Assembly (NCBI GenBank): GCA_963770155.1 | Contig: CAVYOE010000001.1 | Location: forward strand, 868,001 to 932,000 | Direction of reading: 5' to 3' | DNA from: CAVYOE01 sp963770155 | GTDB lineage: Bacteria > Actinomycetota > Thermoleophilia > Solirubrobacterales > 70-9 | DNA: 64,000 bases | Shown: positions 17,601 through 24,863 of the stretch, piece by piece | Layout: every line of letters begins with the position of its first letter | How positions within the stretch are numbered: the stretch's first letter is position 1 | Notes under the pieces: model-generated | The model's input: the letters and a program-made list of their open reading frames with translations, nothing else | What the model was told of the DNA's origin: nothing | Databases searched by the model: none | Program-made: the position numbers and the translations under genes

Positions 17601-18173
17601 TCACCGAGCGTCTTGTGCAAGTCCCGCAGCCTGAAAGGCCTCCTCGTGGCTGGTAAATGCGCGGTCGCGGATCACCTGGCCGGAGGAGGAGATCGTCCAG
17701 AGGTTGGCCCATTCGGTGTCGAAGGGGGCTCCGCTTTGCGCACCCTCCCCGCTCATACGGCCCAGGACGAGGAGCTGGTCGTCGCGAACGTAGAGGAGCT
17801 CGTCGGGCTCGAGGCGGAACTCTCGGAACTGGCCATAGAGGGCATGGAGCATGGCCATCCGTTCGTCCCAGCCTCGGACGTTCGCAAAGCCCAGCGACCG
17901 GGCTCGATCGTCCTGGATCGATTCGACATCCGGGTGATAAAGCGCGAGGCCAACCTCAAAGTCGGCGCGATTCATGGCCTCCCAGCCCAGGACGACCGTA
18001 CGGCGGATGATCGCCATCCGCAGCCGGGAGCCCCTGGGTAGGCGCCAGACCGCAGCAGCGAACATTGCGGCGATACGAGGGAAGCGCAGCGCGAAGCGCT
18101 CCTCCAGCCCGCGACGCGACCGGCCTTTCAGAGCAAGCCGCTGGCGATGGACCTTGACCATCTCCCTAGACAT
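17601..18173 (-). CDS. SnoaL-like / NTF2-fold protein
   Basis: 190 residues. An Arg-rich N-terminal extension is followed from about residue 60 by a SnoaL-like domain (WEAMNRADFEVGLALYHPDVE ... VRGWDERMAMLHALYGQF). The fold forms a small alpha+beta barrel used by cyclases, isomerases and binding proteins; no specific activity can be deduced. It opens the segment between repeat copies 3 and 2, 68 bp upstream of the tailed gene, and is the only apparently cytoplasmic protein in that segment. Confidence 0.72.
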   Translation of the reverse strand: MSREMVKVHRQRLALKGRSRRGLEERFALRFPRIAAMFAAAVWRLPRGSRLRMAIIRRTVVLGWEAMNRADFEVGLALYHPDVESIQDDRARSLGFANVRGWDERMAMLHALYGQFREFRLEPDELLYVRDDQLLVLGRMSGEGAQSGAPFDTEWANLWTISSSGQVIRDRAFTSHEEAFQAAGLAQDAR

Positions 18174-18200
18174 GCGACGCCAGTATCCCGCTCGAGAGCC

Positions 18201-18356
18201 AGTCGGGGCGGTCGGATTTGAACCGACGACCTTTCGGCCCCCAGCCGAGCGGCTCAGCTGTCAGATGCTTCCAGGAGCGTCCAGATCTTCCGATGCGTCC
18301 AGGTTTCTGGAAGATCTGGACACATAGGACGCATCTCCCGGTACCAACGCGGTACC
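18201..18356 (-). repeat. tRNA-Pro 3'-half plus conserved arm, copy 3 (best preserved)
   Basis: The arm has two interleaved inverted repeats. CCAGATCTTCC at 18281-18291 pairs with GGAAGATCTGG at 18309-18319. GATGCGTCC at 18292-18300 pairs with GGACGCATC at 18327-18335. GGTACC follows at 18340-18345 and 18351-18356. The tRNA part reads to the anticodon stem, then diverges from the real gene at gcggctcag. It lies 11 bp after the stop of the tailed gene 18368-20212. Confidence 0.82.
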
Positions 18357-18367
18357 ACGGCAGCTGA

Positions 18368-20212
18368 TCAGGCCGGCAACGCCGCGGCTTTCTGCTTGCA
18401 CCTCTTACGTGCCTTGCCCTTCTTCTTCCTGCACTTCTTCAGCGCCGCGGCGCGAAGACCAGTCGGGGCGGCGCTTCCCCCACCGCCGGCCGGCGGGACT
18501 GCCGCGTCGGCGCCGCTGCAGTCCTCGTCCTCTCCGTTTCCGGGGATGTCGGTGACGCCGGCGTGTACATCATTGTCGAGGTCGTCGCAGTCGCCCGCCT
18601 CGTTTGTGTAGCCATCGGCATCGTCATCGGTTGCGGGGGCGCCGCTGCAGTTCTCGTCGATCAAGTTACCCGGGACGTCGGTGGCGCCGGGGTGGATGGT
18701 GTTGTTGCCGTCGTTGCAGTCGGTCCCCTCCGGCGATAGCCAGAAGTTGTCCGTATCGGCGTCCATCAACACGTCGCCGCTGCAGTTCTCATCGATCCCG
18801 TCGTTGAGCACCTCGGTGGCCCCGGGGTGGACTGAGTTGCTCGAGTCGTTGCAGTCGGTTCCGCCGGGAGGTGCCCAGAACGAATCCCCGTCGACATTGA
18901 CGTCTGCGCCGCTGCAGTTCTGGTCAATGCCGTCGTCAAGTGCGTCGGGGGCGCCGGGGTAGATGGCGTTGTTGGCGTCGTTGCAGTCGTTCGCGTTGCC
19001 AAAACCATCCCCGTCCACATCGGACTGGATCGTGATCGAGAAGGCCTGGGTGTCGTCCGCGAAGACCTCGTTTGAGGCGCTGACGACCCCGGTGTAGGTG
19101 CCGGCCATGGTCGGGGTCCCCGTCAGGGCGCCGGTGCTCGGGTTGAGGCTGGTCCCCGGCGGCAGCGCGCCGGAGGCGAGCGTGTAGCTGCTGACCGTCG
19201 GCGACCCGTTCGCCGTATAGGTGTGGCTGTAAGCGCTACCCATGAGCCCGCCCGGCGGGGGTGAGCTGGTGATATCCGGAGCGGCGCCGAGCCGGCCACT
19301 ATCGCTGAAGCCCCAGCAGACCAAGCGATTGTCCGAGCTCTTGATCGCGCATGTGTGGGCTCCGCCAGCGGCGACCTTGCTCACCCCGTCGGTGGGGACA
19401 TTGTTGAGTTGGCCGACCTGGTTGTTGCCCCAGCAGACGACCTTGCTGTCCGAGGTCTTGATCGCGCAGGTGAATGAGGAGCCGGCGGAGACCGCGCTCA
19501 CCGCGTCGGTGGGAACGTTGTTCAGCTGGCCATCGGAGTTGTTCCCCCAGCAGACGAGCTTGCTGTCCGAGGTCTTGATCGCGCAGGTGTGAGAATTTCC
19601 ACCCGAGACCGCACTCACCGCATCGGTAGGAATGTTGCTGAGCGAGCCTGCGTTGTTCAAGCCCCAGCATGCGAGCGTGTTGTCCGAGGTCTTGATCGCA
19701 CAAGTGTGGAAGCTGCCGACGGAGACCGCGCTCACCGCCACGGTGGGGACCCCACCGTTGCCGGTCAGCTGGCCCGCGGAATTATCGCCCCAGCAGGCGA
19801 GCTTGCTGTCCGAGGTCTTGATCGCGCAGGTGCCGGTTCCGCCGGCGGACACTGTGCTCACCGCGTCGGTGGGGACACTATTCAGCTGGCTGAAGTCGTT
19901 GTTGCCCCAGCAGGCGAGCGTGCTGTCGGAGGTCTTGATCGCGCAGCGGTGGAGGCTGGTACCCGAGACCGCGTTTACGGCGACTGTTGGGATGCCACCG
20001 TTGCCGGTTATCTGGCCGTTGTCGTTGCCGCCCCAGCACACGAGCTTGCTGTCCGAGGTCTTGATCGCGCAGGTGGATTTCTCACCGCCGGCCACCCCGC
20101 TGACATCCGCGCTCGCTGAGAAGGGTGCAGCCAGGAACGCCGTAAGCGAGCACGCAAGCAGTGCCGCGGCCCGCGAAACCCGACGCTTAGAACCCACGCT
20201 CCTTTGACGCAT
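18368..20212 (-). CDS. Secreted RCC1-like/Ig-like/MopE-repeat protein with KKC tail
   Basis: 614 residues. The signal peptide ends near FSASA. Seven RCC1-type repeats (each CAIKTSDSKLVCWGNN-like followed by GQL) fill about residues 45-310 and should form a beta-propeller with paired cysteines. A putative Ig domain (SPPPGGLMGSAYSHTYTANG ... AGTYTGVVSASN) follows at ~320-400. Four or five MopE-type repeats (DxDGDxF...DCND...HPGATE...DGIDENCSG) lie at ~405-580; such repeats bind metal ions in some proteins. The tail PTGLRAAALKKC ... RCKQKAAALPA ends it. It is likely extracellular; function unknown. Confidence 0.82.
   Translation of the reverse strand: MRQRSVGSKRRVSRAAALLACSLTAFLAAPFSASADVSGVAGGEKSTCAIKTSDSKLVCWGGNDNGQITGNGGIPTVAVNAVSGTSLHRCAIKTSDSTLACWGNNDFSQLNSVPTDAVSTVSAGGTGTCAIKTSDSKLACWGDNSAGQLTGNGGVPTVAVSAVSVGSFHTCAIKTSDNTLACWGLNNAGSLSNIPTDAVSAVSGGNSHTCAIKTSDSKLVCWGNNSDGQLNNVPTDAVSAVSAGSSFTCAIKTSDSKVVCWGNNQVGQLNNVPTDGVSKVAAGGAHTCAIKSSDNRLVCWGFSDSGRLGAAPDITSSPPPGGLMGSAYSHTYTANGSPTVSSYTLASGALPPGTSLNPSTGALTGTPTMAGTYTGVVSASNEVFADDTQAFSITIQSDVDGDGFGNANDCNDANNAIYPGAPDALDDGIDQNCSGADVNVDGDSFWAPPGGTDCNDSSNSVHPGATEVLNDGIDENCSGDVLMDADTDNFWLSPEGTDCNDGNNTIHPGATDVPGNLIDENCSGAPATDDDADGYTNEAGDCDDLDNDVHAGVTDIPGNGEDEDCSGADAAVPPAGGGGSAAPTGLRAAALKKCRKKKGKARKRCKQKAAALPA
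19310..20080 (-). repeat. Tandem DNA repeat encoding RCC1 units
   Basis: Seven copies with a period of roughly 110-125 bp inside the gene above. Each contains a nearly invariant block (gtccgaggtcttgatcgcgca). DNA identity is far higher than protein constraint needs, so copy number may vary by slippage or recombination. It is coding and lacks unique spacers, so it is not a CRISPR array. Confidence 0.7.
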
Positions 20213-20253
20213 CCACCTCTCCCCTGTCAGGGAAATCGATTGCCGAGAAGCTA

Positions 20254-20271
20254 CTCCTATTTAGGTAGGAG
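20254..20271. promoter_or_regulatory. Dyad upstream of the RCC1/MopE gene
   Basis: CTCCTA-N6-TAGGAG lies about 40 bp before the start at 20212, within an AT-richer stretch. It could be an operator or part of the promoter. Evidence is symmetry and position only. Confidence 0.25.
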
Positions 20272-20290
20272 GGCAAGCGTGCCCTCATAG

Positions 20291-20347
20291 AAGTCGGGGC
20301 GGTCGGATTTGAACCGACGACCTTTCGGCCCCCAGCCGAATGCGCTA
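20291..20347 (-). repeat. tRNA-Pro 3' part, copy 4 (different arm)
   Basis: It matches the tRNA from the 3' acceptor through the anticodon stem and on to tgcgcta in the D arm, so it is longer than copies 1-3 in the tRNA part. It lacks their 110-bp arm. It has the same cctttcgg signature. The sequence beyond it is unrelated to the other arms, so it probably marks a different element type. Confidence 0.75.
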
Positions 20348-20360
20348 TTAGCGTGAACGC

Positions 20361-20425
20361 GTTGCTTTGAGTTGCTGGCAGACGTTCTCAGGCGTGCCGA
20401 GTTGCTTTGAGGTCCCCTGAGTTGC
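20361..20425. repeat. Short direct repeats next to tRNA-Pro copy 4
   Basis: An exact 11-bp repeat GTTGCTTTGAG occurs at 20361-20371 and 20401-20411, and GAGTTGC occurs at 20369, 20399 and 20419. Short spaced direct repeats beside an att core look like arm-type integrase binding sites. No integrase gene is nearby, so this is inference. Confidence 0.45.
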
Positions 20426-20452
20426 GTTCAGATTGGGCCCTCGAATGGGACC

Positions 20453-20482
20453 TTGAGATTCCCCCTAGTTTCGTATTACAAT
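20453..20482 (+). promoter_or_regulatory. Sigma70-like promoter for the toxin-antitoxin pair, probably leaderless
   Basis: TTGAGA (20453-20458), an 18-bp spacer, and TACAAT (20477-20482). The GTG start at 20490 is only 7 bp after the -10 box, so the transcript would begin at or next to the start codon; no Shine-Dalgarno sequence is present. Confidence 0.5.
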
Positions 20483-20489
20483 TCTCTGG

Positions 20490-20729
20490 GTGGAGATCCA
20501 CCCGTCGGCCCGCAAGCACGGCATCGCCGACGAGGACATCGAACATGCCACAGCGAACGCGATGAGCATCGACGACCAAGAAGAAGACGACACGCGGCTG
20601 TACCTCGGTCCCGCCCGCGATGCAGACCTGCTCGAGGTCGTGACGATCGTCCGCGATGACGGGTCCGAACTCGTGATCCACGCAATGAAGATGCGGCCGA
20701 AGTATCGCCGCCTACTACTCGGAGGCTGA
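20490..20729 (+). CDS. Probable toxin of a type II toxin-antitoxin pair
   Basis: 79 residues from a GTG start. The pattern HPSARKHGIADEDIEHA ... YLGPARDADLLEVV ... ELVIHAMKMRPKYRRLL resembles small BrnT/DUF4258-like RNase-fold toxins. In these, a Ser/Arg-His near the N terminus and a C-terminal His/Arg-Lys region are conserved. It is followed after one base by an RHH-type gene, the usual toxin-first order for BrnT-BrnA pairs. It stands on the plus strand within a minus-strand island, as a self-contained module. The toxin role is inferred from size, partner and motif; no activity is proven. Confidence 0.65.
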   Translation: MEIHPSARKHGIADEDIEHATANAMSIDDQEEDDTRLYLGPARDADLLEVVTIVRDDGSELVIHAMKMRPKYRRLLLGG

Positions 20730-20730
20730 G

Positions 20731-21012
20731 ATGGCAAGGCGAAAGACACACGGCAAGACAGCTAGCGGAAACAAGATCACCGACAACACGGTCGAGAAGC
20801 TCGCCAAGAAAGCCGAGGCTGGCTACGACGTCGGCGAGACGCTCCGCCGCCGGCCTGGACGGCCCGCGATCGGGTCGGCCCCCGCCGCCGTGGAGTCAGT
20901 CCGCTTGGAGCCCGAGCTGAGAAACGCGCTCGCCAAACGCGCCGACCGCGACGACGAAACGACTTCCTCAGTGATTCGGAAGGCCCTGCGTCAGTACCTC
21001 AAGGTCGGCTGA
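20731..21012 (+). CDS. Ribbon-helix-helix antitoxin partner
   Basis: 93 residues. A Lys-rich N terminus (MARRKTHGKTASGNKITDN) and the segment GYDVGETLRRRPGRPAIG precede a C-terminal RHH/CopG-type domain (ESVRLEPELRNALAKRADRDDETTSSVIRKALRQYL). The strand VRLEP would contact DNA and the helices dimerise. The ATG at 20731 comes one base after the toxin stop, so translation is coupled. It should bind and neutralise the toxin and repress the promoter at 20453. TA pairs are common on integrated elements and can stabilise them. Confidence 0.7.
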   Translation: MARRKTHGKTASGNKITDNTVEKLAKKAEAGYDVGETLRRRPGRPAIGSAPAAVESVRLEPELRNALAKRADRDDETTSSVIRKALRQYLKVG

Positions 21013-21123
21013 ACCGGCGCCGTCCTTTGCCGGACCCGTCGCGCCTCCTCTTCGCGCGAAGCAGGACCAAATGCCACTTCGAAATGTCTTGGTCCAGGCG
21101 ATCGCCGGTTCGAGTGCGGTCGC

Positions 21124-22050
21124 TCACCTTCGGGTTGCCCGGAACTCTTTTCGCAGCCTCACGGTCAGGGACTGCGTGCTCGGATCACCGCCGGCCGGAA
21201 TGAAGGTGACGGTGGGACTGACCTTGACCTTTCCGGTCCGGTTCAGCTGCCGCCGCTTCTTCTTCCCTGACGCCTTGATGAGCAGCTTCACGTCGCCGGG
21301 CGCGGTCGCCGCCGCGGCGGCTTGTGCTCCCGTGTTGGCGGCTGTCACACCCTTGCCCGCGAGGAGGACCTGGCCGGCGTTAGGGACGTTGACAGTGAGC
21401 GTTGCGGTGCCCCGGTTCTTGTTGCGCTCGATCGCTCCCAGCGTAAATGTATTCGTTGGGACGAACACGGCTGTGACGTTCGCAGCACCTATGGAGTCGG
21501 TCACAAAAAGGTCTGACTGACCATCAGCCAGATCGCCGGGCCGTAGGATCTCGGCACTCCCAGGAAGGCTGAATCGGCATGCGTTGTTGGCCATGACCGC
21601 GTTTGCGCTGTTGAGCCCGAGTACGTCCCCGGTCTTCACCTGGATGCTCGCCGGGAACGTATTGGAGGGATCGCTCCCAATCAGGTCTCGAGGCCCGTCG
21701 TGTCCGACGACCATCCAGTTCAGGCCCGAGACGTTGCGAAAGATCTTCATCGTCATCTTCTGGCCCATGCCTGCAGCGGCGTTGTGCGTCCAAGATGTGA
21801 TCGTGCCATTCCCTGGCACCACGTAGCTGTTGCCCGAGGGCACGGCCGGCGTCGCGACGTCCGCCTGCGCGGAGCAAGTGGTCATCGGCGACCCGCCTAT
21901 TGCGAGCTGTCCCAGCGTCACTGACGCCGTGGCGGACGACGCGGCTGTGCTCAGAACAGCCACCCCGAGCAACGCTGCGAACGCCACGCGCGTCAAGAGG
22001 GGCCGCAAGTGACCTCTTAGTCGATCCGTTCTCTGGAACTCACGTTCCAA
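21124..22050 (-). CDS. Secreted protein of unknown function
   Basis: I choose the TTG at 22050 because AGGGAG lies 4 bp upstream; the frame is open to 22152, so the start is uncertain. The signal peptide (VAFAALLGVAVLSTAASSATA) is followed by a domain with SWTHNAAAGMGQKMTMKIFRN and a C-terminal beta-rich part (GKVKVSPTVTFIPAGGD). The latter resembles C-terminal segments common in secreted Thermoleophilia proteins. A basic patch (KASGKKKRRQLNRTG) is internal, and there is no KKC tail. It fills most of the segment nearest the intact tRNA-Pro. Confidence 0.65.
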   Translation of the reverse strand: MEREFQRTDRLRGHLRPLLTRVAFAALLGVAVLSTAASSATASVTLGQLAIGGSPMTTCSAQADVATPAVPSGNSYVVPGNGTITSWTHNAAAGMGQKMTMKIFRNVSGLNWMVVGHDGPRDLIGSDPSNTFPASIQVKTGDVLGLNSANAVMANNACRFSLPGSAEILRPGDLADGQSDLFVTDSIGAANVTAVFVPTNTFTLGAIERNKNRGTATLTVNVPNAGQVLLAGKGVTAANTGAQAAAAATAPGDVKLLIKASGKKKRRQLNRTGKVKVSPTVTFIPAGGDPSTQSLTVRLRKEFRATRR

Positions 22051-22266
22051 CTCGCTCCCTTTCGCGTAGAAGCCGACCCTATCTAATCGCTGCTGCCTTC
22101 GCGTCAAGGGAGGCGCTCCGTGGTCGCCCAAATTAGGCCCTCGGCACGGCACCGGCCCGAGCTAGGCTGGGGGTCTCGTGCCTGGAGACGACCCCCAGTC
22201 GAGATCGGTCGCAACCACAATCAAAAGGTGATGCGTCGCTGAAACTGGCCAGTTAGCGGGGAAAAG

Positions 22267-22340
22267 TCGGGGCGGTCGGATTTGAACCGACGACCGCTCG
22301 GCCCCCAGCCGAGTGCGCTACCAGACTGCGCCACGCCCCG
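22267..22340 (-). tRNA. tRNA-Pro (anticodon GGG)
   Basis: The 74-nt cloverleaf on the minus strand has a 7-bp acceptor stem CGGGGCG/CGCCCCG, D arm, anticodon stem CTCGG/CCGAG with loop CTGGGGG, and T arm GTCGG/CCGAC with TTCAAAT. No CCA is encoded. It is the only intact copy in the window, and the four 3' fragments at 12079-20347 derive from this type of gene. Confidence 0.95.
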
Positions 22341-22375
22341 AGGCGTTGGACTCCATTAAAGCGGGGATAGGAAGA

Positions 22376-22448
22376 AGCGGGCGACGGGACTCGAACCCGC
22401 TGCTTTCAGCTTGGAAGGCTGACGTGCAACCAGTTACACCTCGCCCGC
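22376..22448 (-). tRNA. tRNA-Gly (anticodon TCC)
   Basis: 73 nt. Acceptor GCGGGCG/CGCCCGC, anticodon stem TCAGC/GCTGA with loop CTTCCAA, T loop TTCGAGT. It lies 35 bp upstream of tRNA-Pro on the same strand, so the two are probably one transcript. Confidence 0.95.
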
Positions 22449-22454
22449 GAGGAC

Positions 22455-22474
22455 GGCCGATTATAGATTCGGCC
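22455..22474. other. Small hairpin between CAP gene and tRNA-Gly
   Basis: GGCCGA-N8-TCGGCC between the end of the CAP gene (22481) and the tRNA-Gly 5' end (22448). It could end the CAP transcript or be a processing site. There is no T-tract. Confidence 0.3.
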
Positions 22475-22480
22475 TGAGGC

Positions 22481-23050
22481 TTACTTGTTCTTCTTGACCC
22501 CGAACTCCGCGACGTAGGTCGCCGAGTTGGGGGCATTGGCGCCGCCGGCCGCCGCGGTGCCCTTGCCGACGGCGATTGCGACCTGGCGGAACGGAGCGTG
22601 AACGATCACGCGGCGGTGGGTCGGGCTGTTCATCCAGGCGGTCACCACCGCGGCGGGTGTGCTGGCCGCGTCGGAGCCGTAGGCGAGGATCTCTCCCACC
22701 GTCCACTTCTTCAGCTTCTTGCTGATGTAACCGCTGTCCTTGTCACGCGAGACGTGGGTGCTCCCGTCGGTGCCGATGTGGTCAATGTGCCCGTTGGAGA
22801 GCATGTCGCTGAGCTGCCGGTTCGCGGCTTTGGTCAGCGGGGAGGCGCTGCCGAGCGAGGTCAGCCCGAGCGCACTGCGCTCGGCGTTGATCAGGCAGCG
22901 GGTGCTGGCCGCGAGCTCGCCGGTCGAGATCGAGCCCGCCTGGGTGGTCGCATTCGCGCAACCACTGCCCGTCTGCGCACCAGCCGGCACGGAAACCGCG
23001 CAGATCCCTGTCAGCGCGGCGACGATGACCATTCCTGTCAGACGTCGCAC
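22481..23050 (-). CDS. Secreted CAP/SCP-domain protein
   Basis: 189 residues with a signal peptide (cleavage near PAGAQT). The CAP fold is visible in CLINAERSALGLTSL (first helix), HIDHIGTDGSTHVSRDKDSGY, TVGEILAYGSDAAS (the GEI/GEN-type motif), VVTAWMNSPTHRRVIVHAPFRQVAIAV and YVAEFG. Bacterial CAP proteins are secreted, and some are proteases or lipid binders; the exact role is unknown. Length is typical. It is expressed away from the sulfatase array that starts 107 bp to the right. Confidence 0.88.
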   Translation of the reverse strand: MRRLTGMVIVAALTGICAVSVPAGAQTGSGCANATTQAGSISTGELAASTRCLINAERSALGLTSLGSASPLTKAANRQLSDMLSNGHIDHIGTDGSTHVSRDKDSGYISKKLKKWTVGEILAYGSDAASTPAAVVTAWMNSPTHRRVIVHAPFRQVAIAVGKGTAAAGGANAPNSATYVAEFGVKKNK

Positions 23051-23157
23051 GACCCGACACTTTACCCTGCCGCGGGCGAGCTTGACTCTCGACTGAGCTT
23101 CGAGCCAGGCACGCGCAACTCTCCGTTCAGGCAGGGGTTGACTTCAAAGATCCGATC

Positions 23158-24863
23158 TTGTCCCGAATTCCCTCGCATGCATCTCGATCCGTGGCGGCCC
23201 TCGCAGCGCTCTTGGCGCTGGTGGCGGCCCTGGCCTTCGGCCTGAATCAGCGCGCGACCGCAGCCGGCCCCGGTTCCCCCAACATCGTCTTCATCCTCAC
23301 CGACGACCAGGCGGCGAACCAGCTCGCCAACATGCCCAATACCAACGCGCTGATCGCCGGCGCAGGGGCCAATTTCGCGCGCGCCTATGCCTCCTATCCC
23401 CTCTGCTGCCCCTCCCGGGTCACCTTCCTCACCGGCCGCTACATGCACAACCACGGCGATCCGCGGGAACGCTGCGCCGTTCGGGGGCGCCTTCCGGTTC
23501 GAGCAGACCGGACAGGAGGCCTTTGCCCTGCCCGTCCAGCTGCAGTCGGCCGGCTACCGCACGGCCCATGTCGGCAAGTACCTGAACGGCTATGCAGGCA
23601 GTGCGGCCTGCGGCGAAGGCAGCGAGCCCCACGTTCCGGCGGGATGGGACTGGTGGTACGGGAAGATGGCGGCGACCAACGGCGCCTGCTCGGAGAACAA
23701 CTACTACCAGTACTCCCTCTACGAGAAGGAGGGGCCGCTCGATCCGCTGGTCTCGGAGGAGATCTATCGGCTCGAGCGATCCCGATTACCAGACCGACGT
23801 CTACCGGGACAAGGCTCTCGGAGTGCTCGATACCGAGCTGCCGAGTTCCGACCCCCTCTATCTGAGCATCGGGTTCGGAGCTCCGCACGGGCCGTTCGAA
23901 GCGGCCCCGCGCCACAAGTTCACTTTGTCGACCGCGCCGCTTCCGAACCTCCCCGGCTTCGACGAGAAGAACATCAAGGACAAACCGAGCTTCCTTCGAT
24001 CCCGCGCCCGGCACCGCCTGACCGCAACGGAGAAGTCGAACATCACCGGCCGCCGCCGGCGCCAGCTCGAGATGCTGCTCGCGGTCGATGAGGCGATCGC
24101 CAGCATCTACAACAAGGTCGCTTCCGCGGGCGAGCTCGGCAACACCTACTTCGTCTTCGCCTCCGACAACGGCTTCTACCAGGGCGAGCACAGGGTCGGA
24201 GCGGGCAAGTACCTGCCGTATGAGCCGGCCGCGAGGGTCCCGCTCGCGATCCGAGGGCCCGGTATTCCCCCGGGAGTCTCGAACGAGCTTGTCTCGAACG
24301 CCGACTACGCCCCGACCGTGCTCCAGATCGCGGGGGCGCCGCAGCCGCCCGTTCCCGTCGATGGCCGCTCGCTGCTGCCGTTCGCGGCCTCGCCAACGGC
24401 GATCAGTCCACGCCCGATTCTGCTCGAGGGGGACATCGGCCCAGGCGCCGGCCCCGGCCAGGCGATTCCCGAGGCGCTGCGCCCGTTGCCCCCGATGCCG
24501 AAGCGCAAGCGGCGGGCGGCGCGACTGGGCCTGACCCGGCTCTCCGGAGTCAGTGACCTGAACCAGGAGCCCGGTTCCGAGCGCTACGCCATCAACGGCA
24601 ACATGAACGTGCCGGCCTTCCGCTCGATCAGGACCAACCGCTATCTGCTGACCATCTACGCCACCGGCGACATCGAGCTCTACGACATGCGCAAGGACGC
24701 AGCGCAGCTCAACTCGCTCCACAACAACAAGCGCTATGCGAAGGTGCGTGCGGTGCTCTACCGCCGGCTCCTCGGCCTCGCCTTCTGCCAGGGCGAAAGC
24801 TGCCGGGCCAGCTACGGTCCGGACCCGAAGCCGAGCAAGAAGAAGCGAAAGAGGCGCCGGTGA
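23158..24863 (+). CDS. Secreted sulfatase 1 (frameshifted as given)
   Basis: A type I sulfatase, starting at TTG 23158 with a signal peptide ending near RATAA. It has PNIVFILTDDQ and the formylglycine site CCPSR (Cys83). Two frame changes interrupt it: near 23460, where a C in ccgcgg looks extra before GNAAPFGG, and near 23775 before DPDYQTDVYRDKAL. The rest reads on to VDEAIASIYNKV, FASDNGFYQGEHR and a basic end (KPSKKKRKRRR). Sulfatases remove sulfate esters from sugars or other compounds. The two paralogues that follow are intact, so sequence error is as likely as decay. Confidence 0.8.

Larger units (their letters stand above)
12079..22340 (-). mobile_element. Serial tRNA-Pro integration island (four segments, no integrase)
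   Basis: Reading from the intact tRNA-Pro(GGG) at 22267-22340 in the direction of its transcript, four segments follow its 3' end. Each is closed by a direct repeat of the tRNA 3' half, at 20291, 18201, 16403 and 12079. This is the usual signature of elements integrating into a tRNA 3' end one after another. Cargo: segment 20348-22266 has a toxin-antitoxin pair and a secreted protein; 18357-20290 an RCC1/MopE protein; 16556-18200 a secreted protein and a SnoaL-like protein; 12235-16402 two DUF3494 proteins and an L,D-transpeptidase. No recombinase gene is present. The boundaries are seen; the mobility is inferred. Confidence 0.6.

Noticed and set aside
12079..18356. tRNA-Pro fragments as functional tRNA genes
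   Set aside because: Each lacks the 5' acceptor strand and most of the D arm, so no cloverleaf can form.
19310..20080. Regular DNA repeats that could suggest a CRISPR array
   Set aside because: They are in-frame RCC1 protein repeats; the intervening sequence is coding and similar from unit to unit.
12052..20257. Shared heptamer CTACTCC upstream of three tailed genes (12052, 17552, 20251) as a common operator
   Set aside because: Distances to the start codons vary from about 20 to 106 bp and other tailed genes lack it; chance is likely.
2299..22340. Prophage
   Set aside because: No capsid, portal, terminase, tail or lysis gene is visible; cargo is secreted proteins only.
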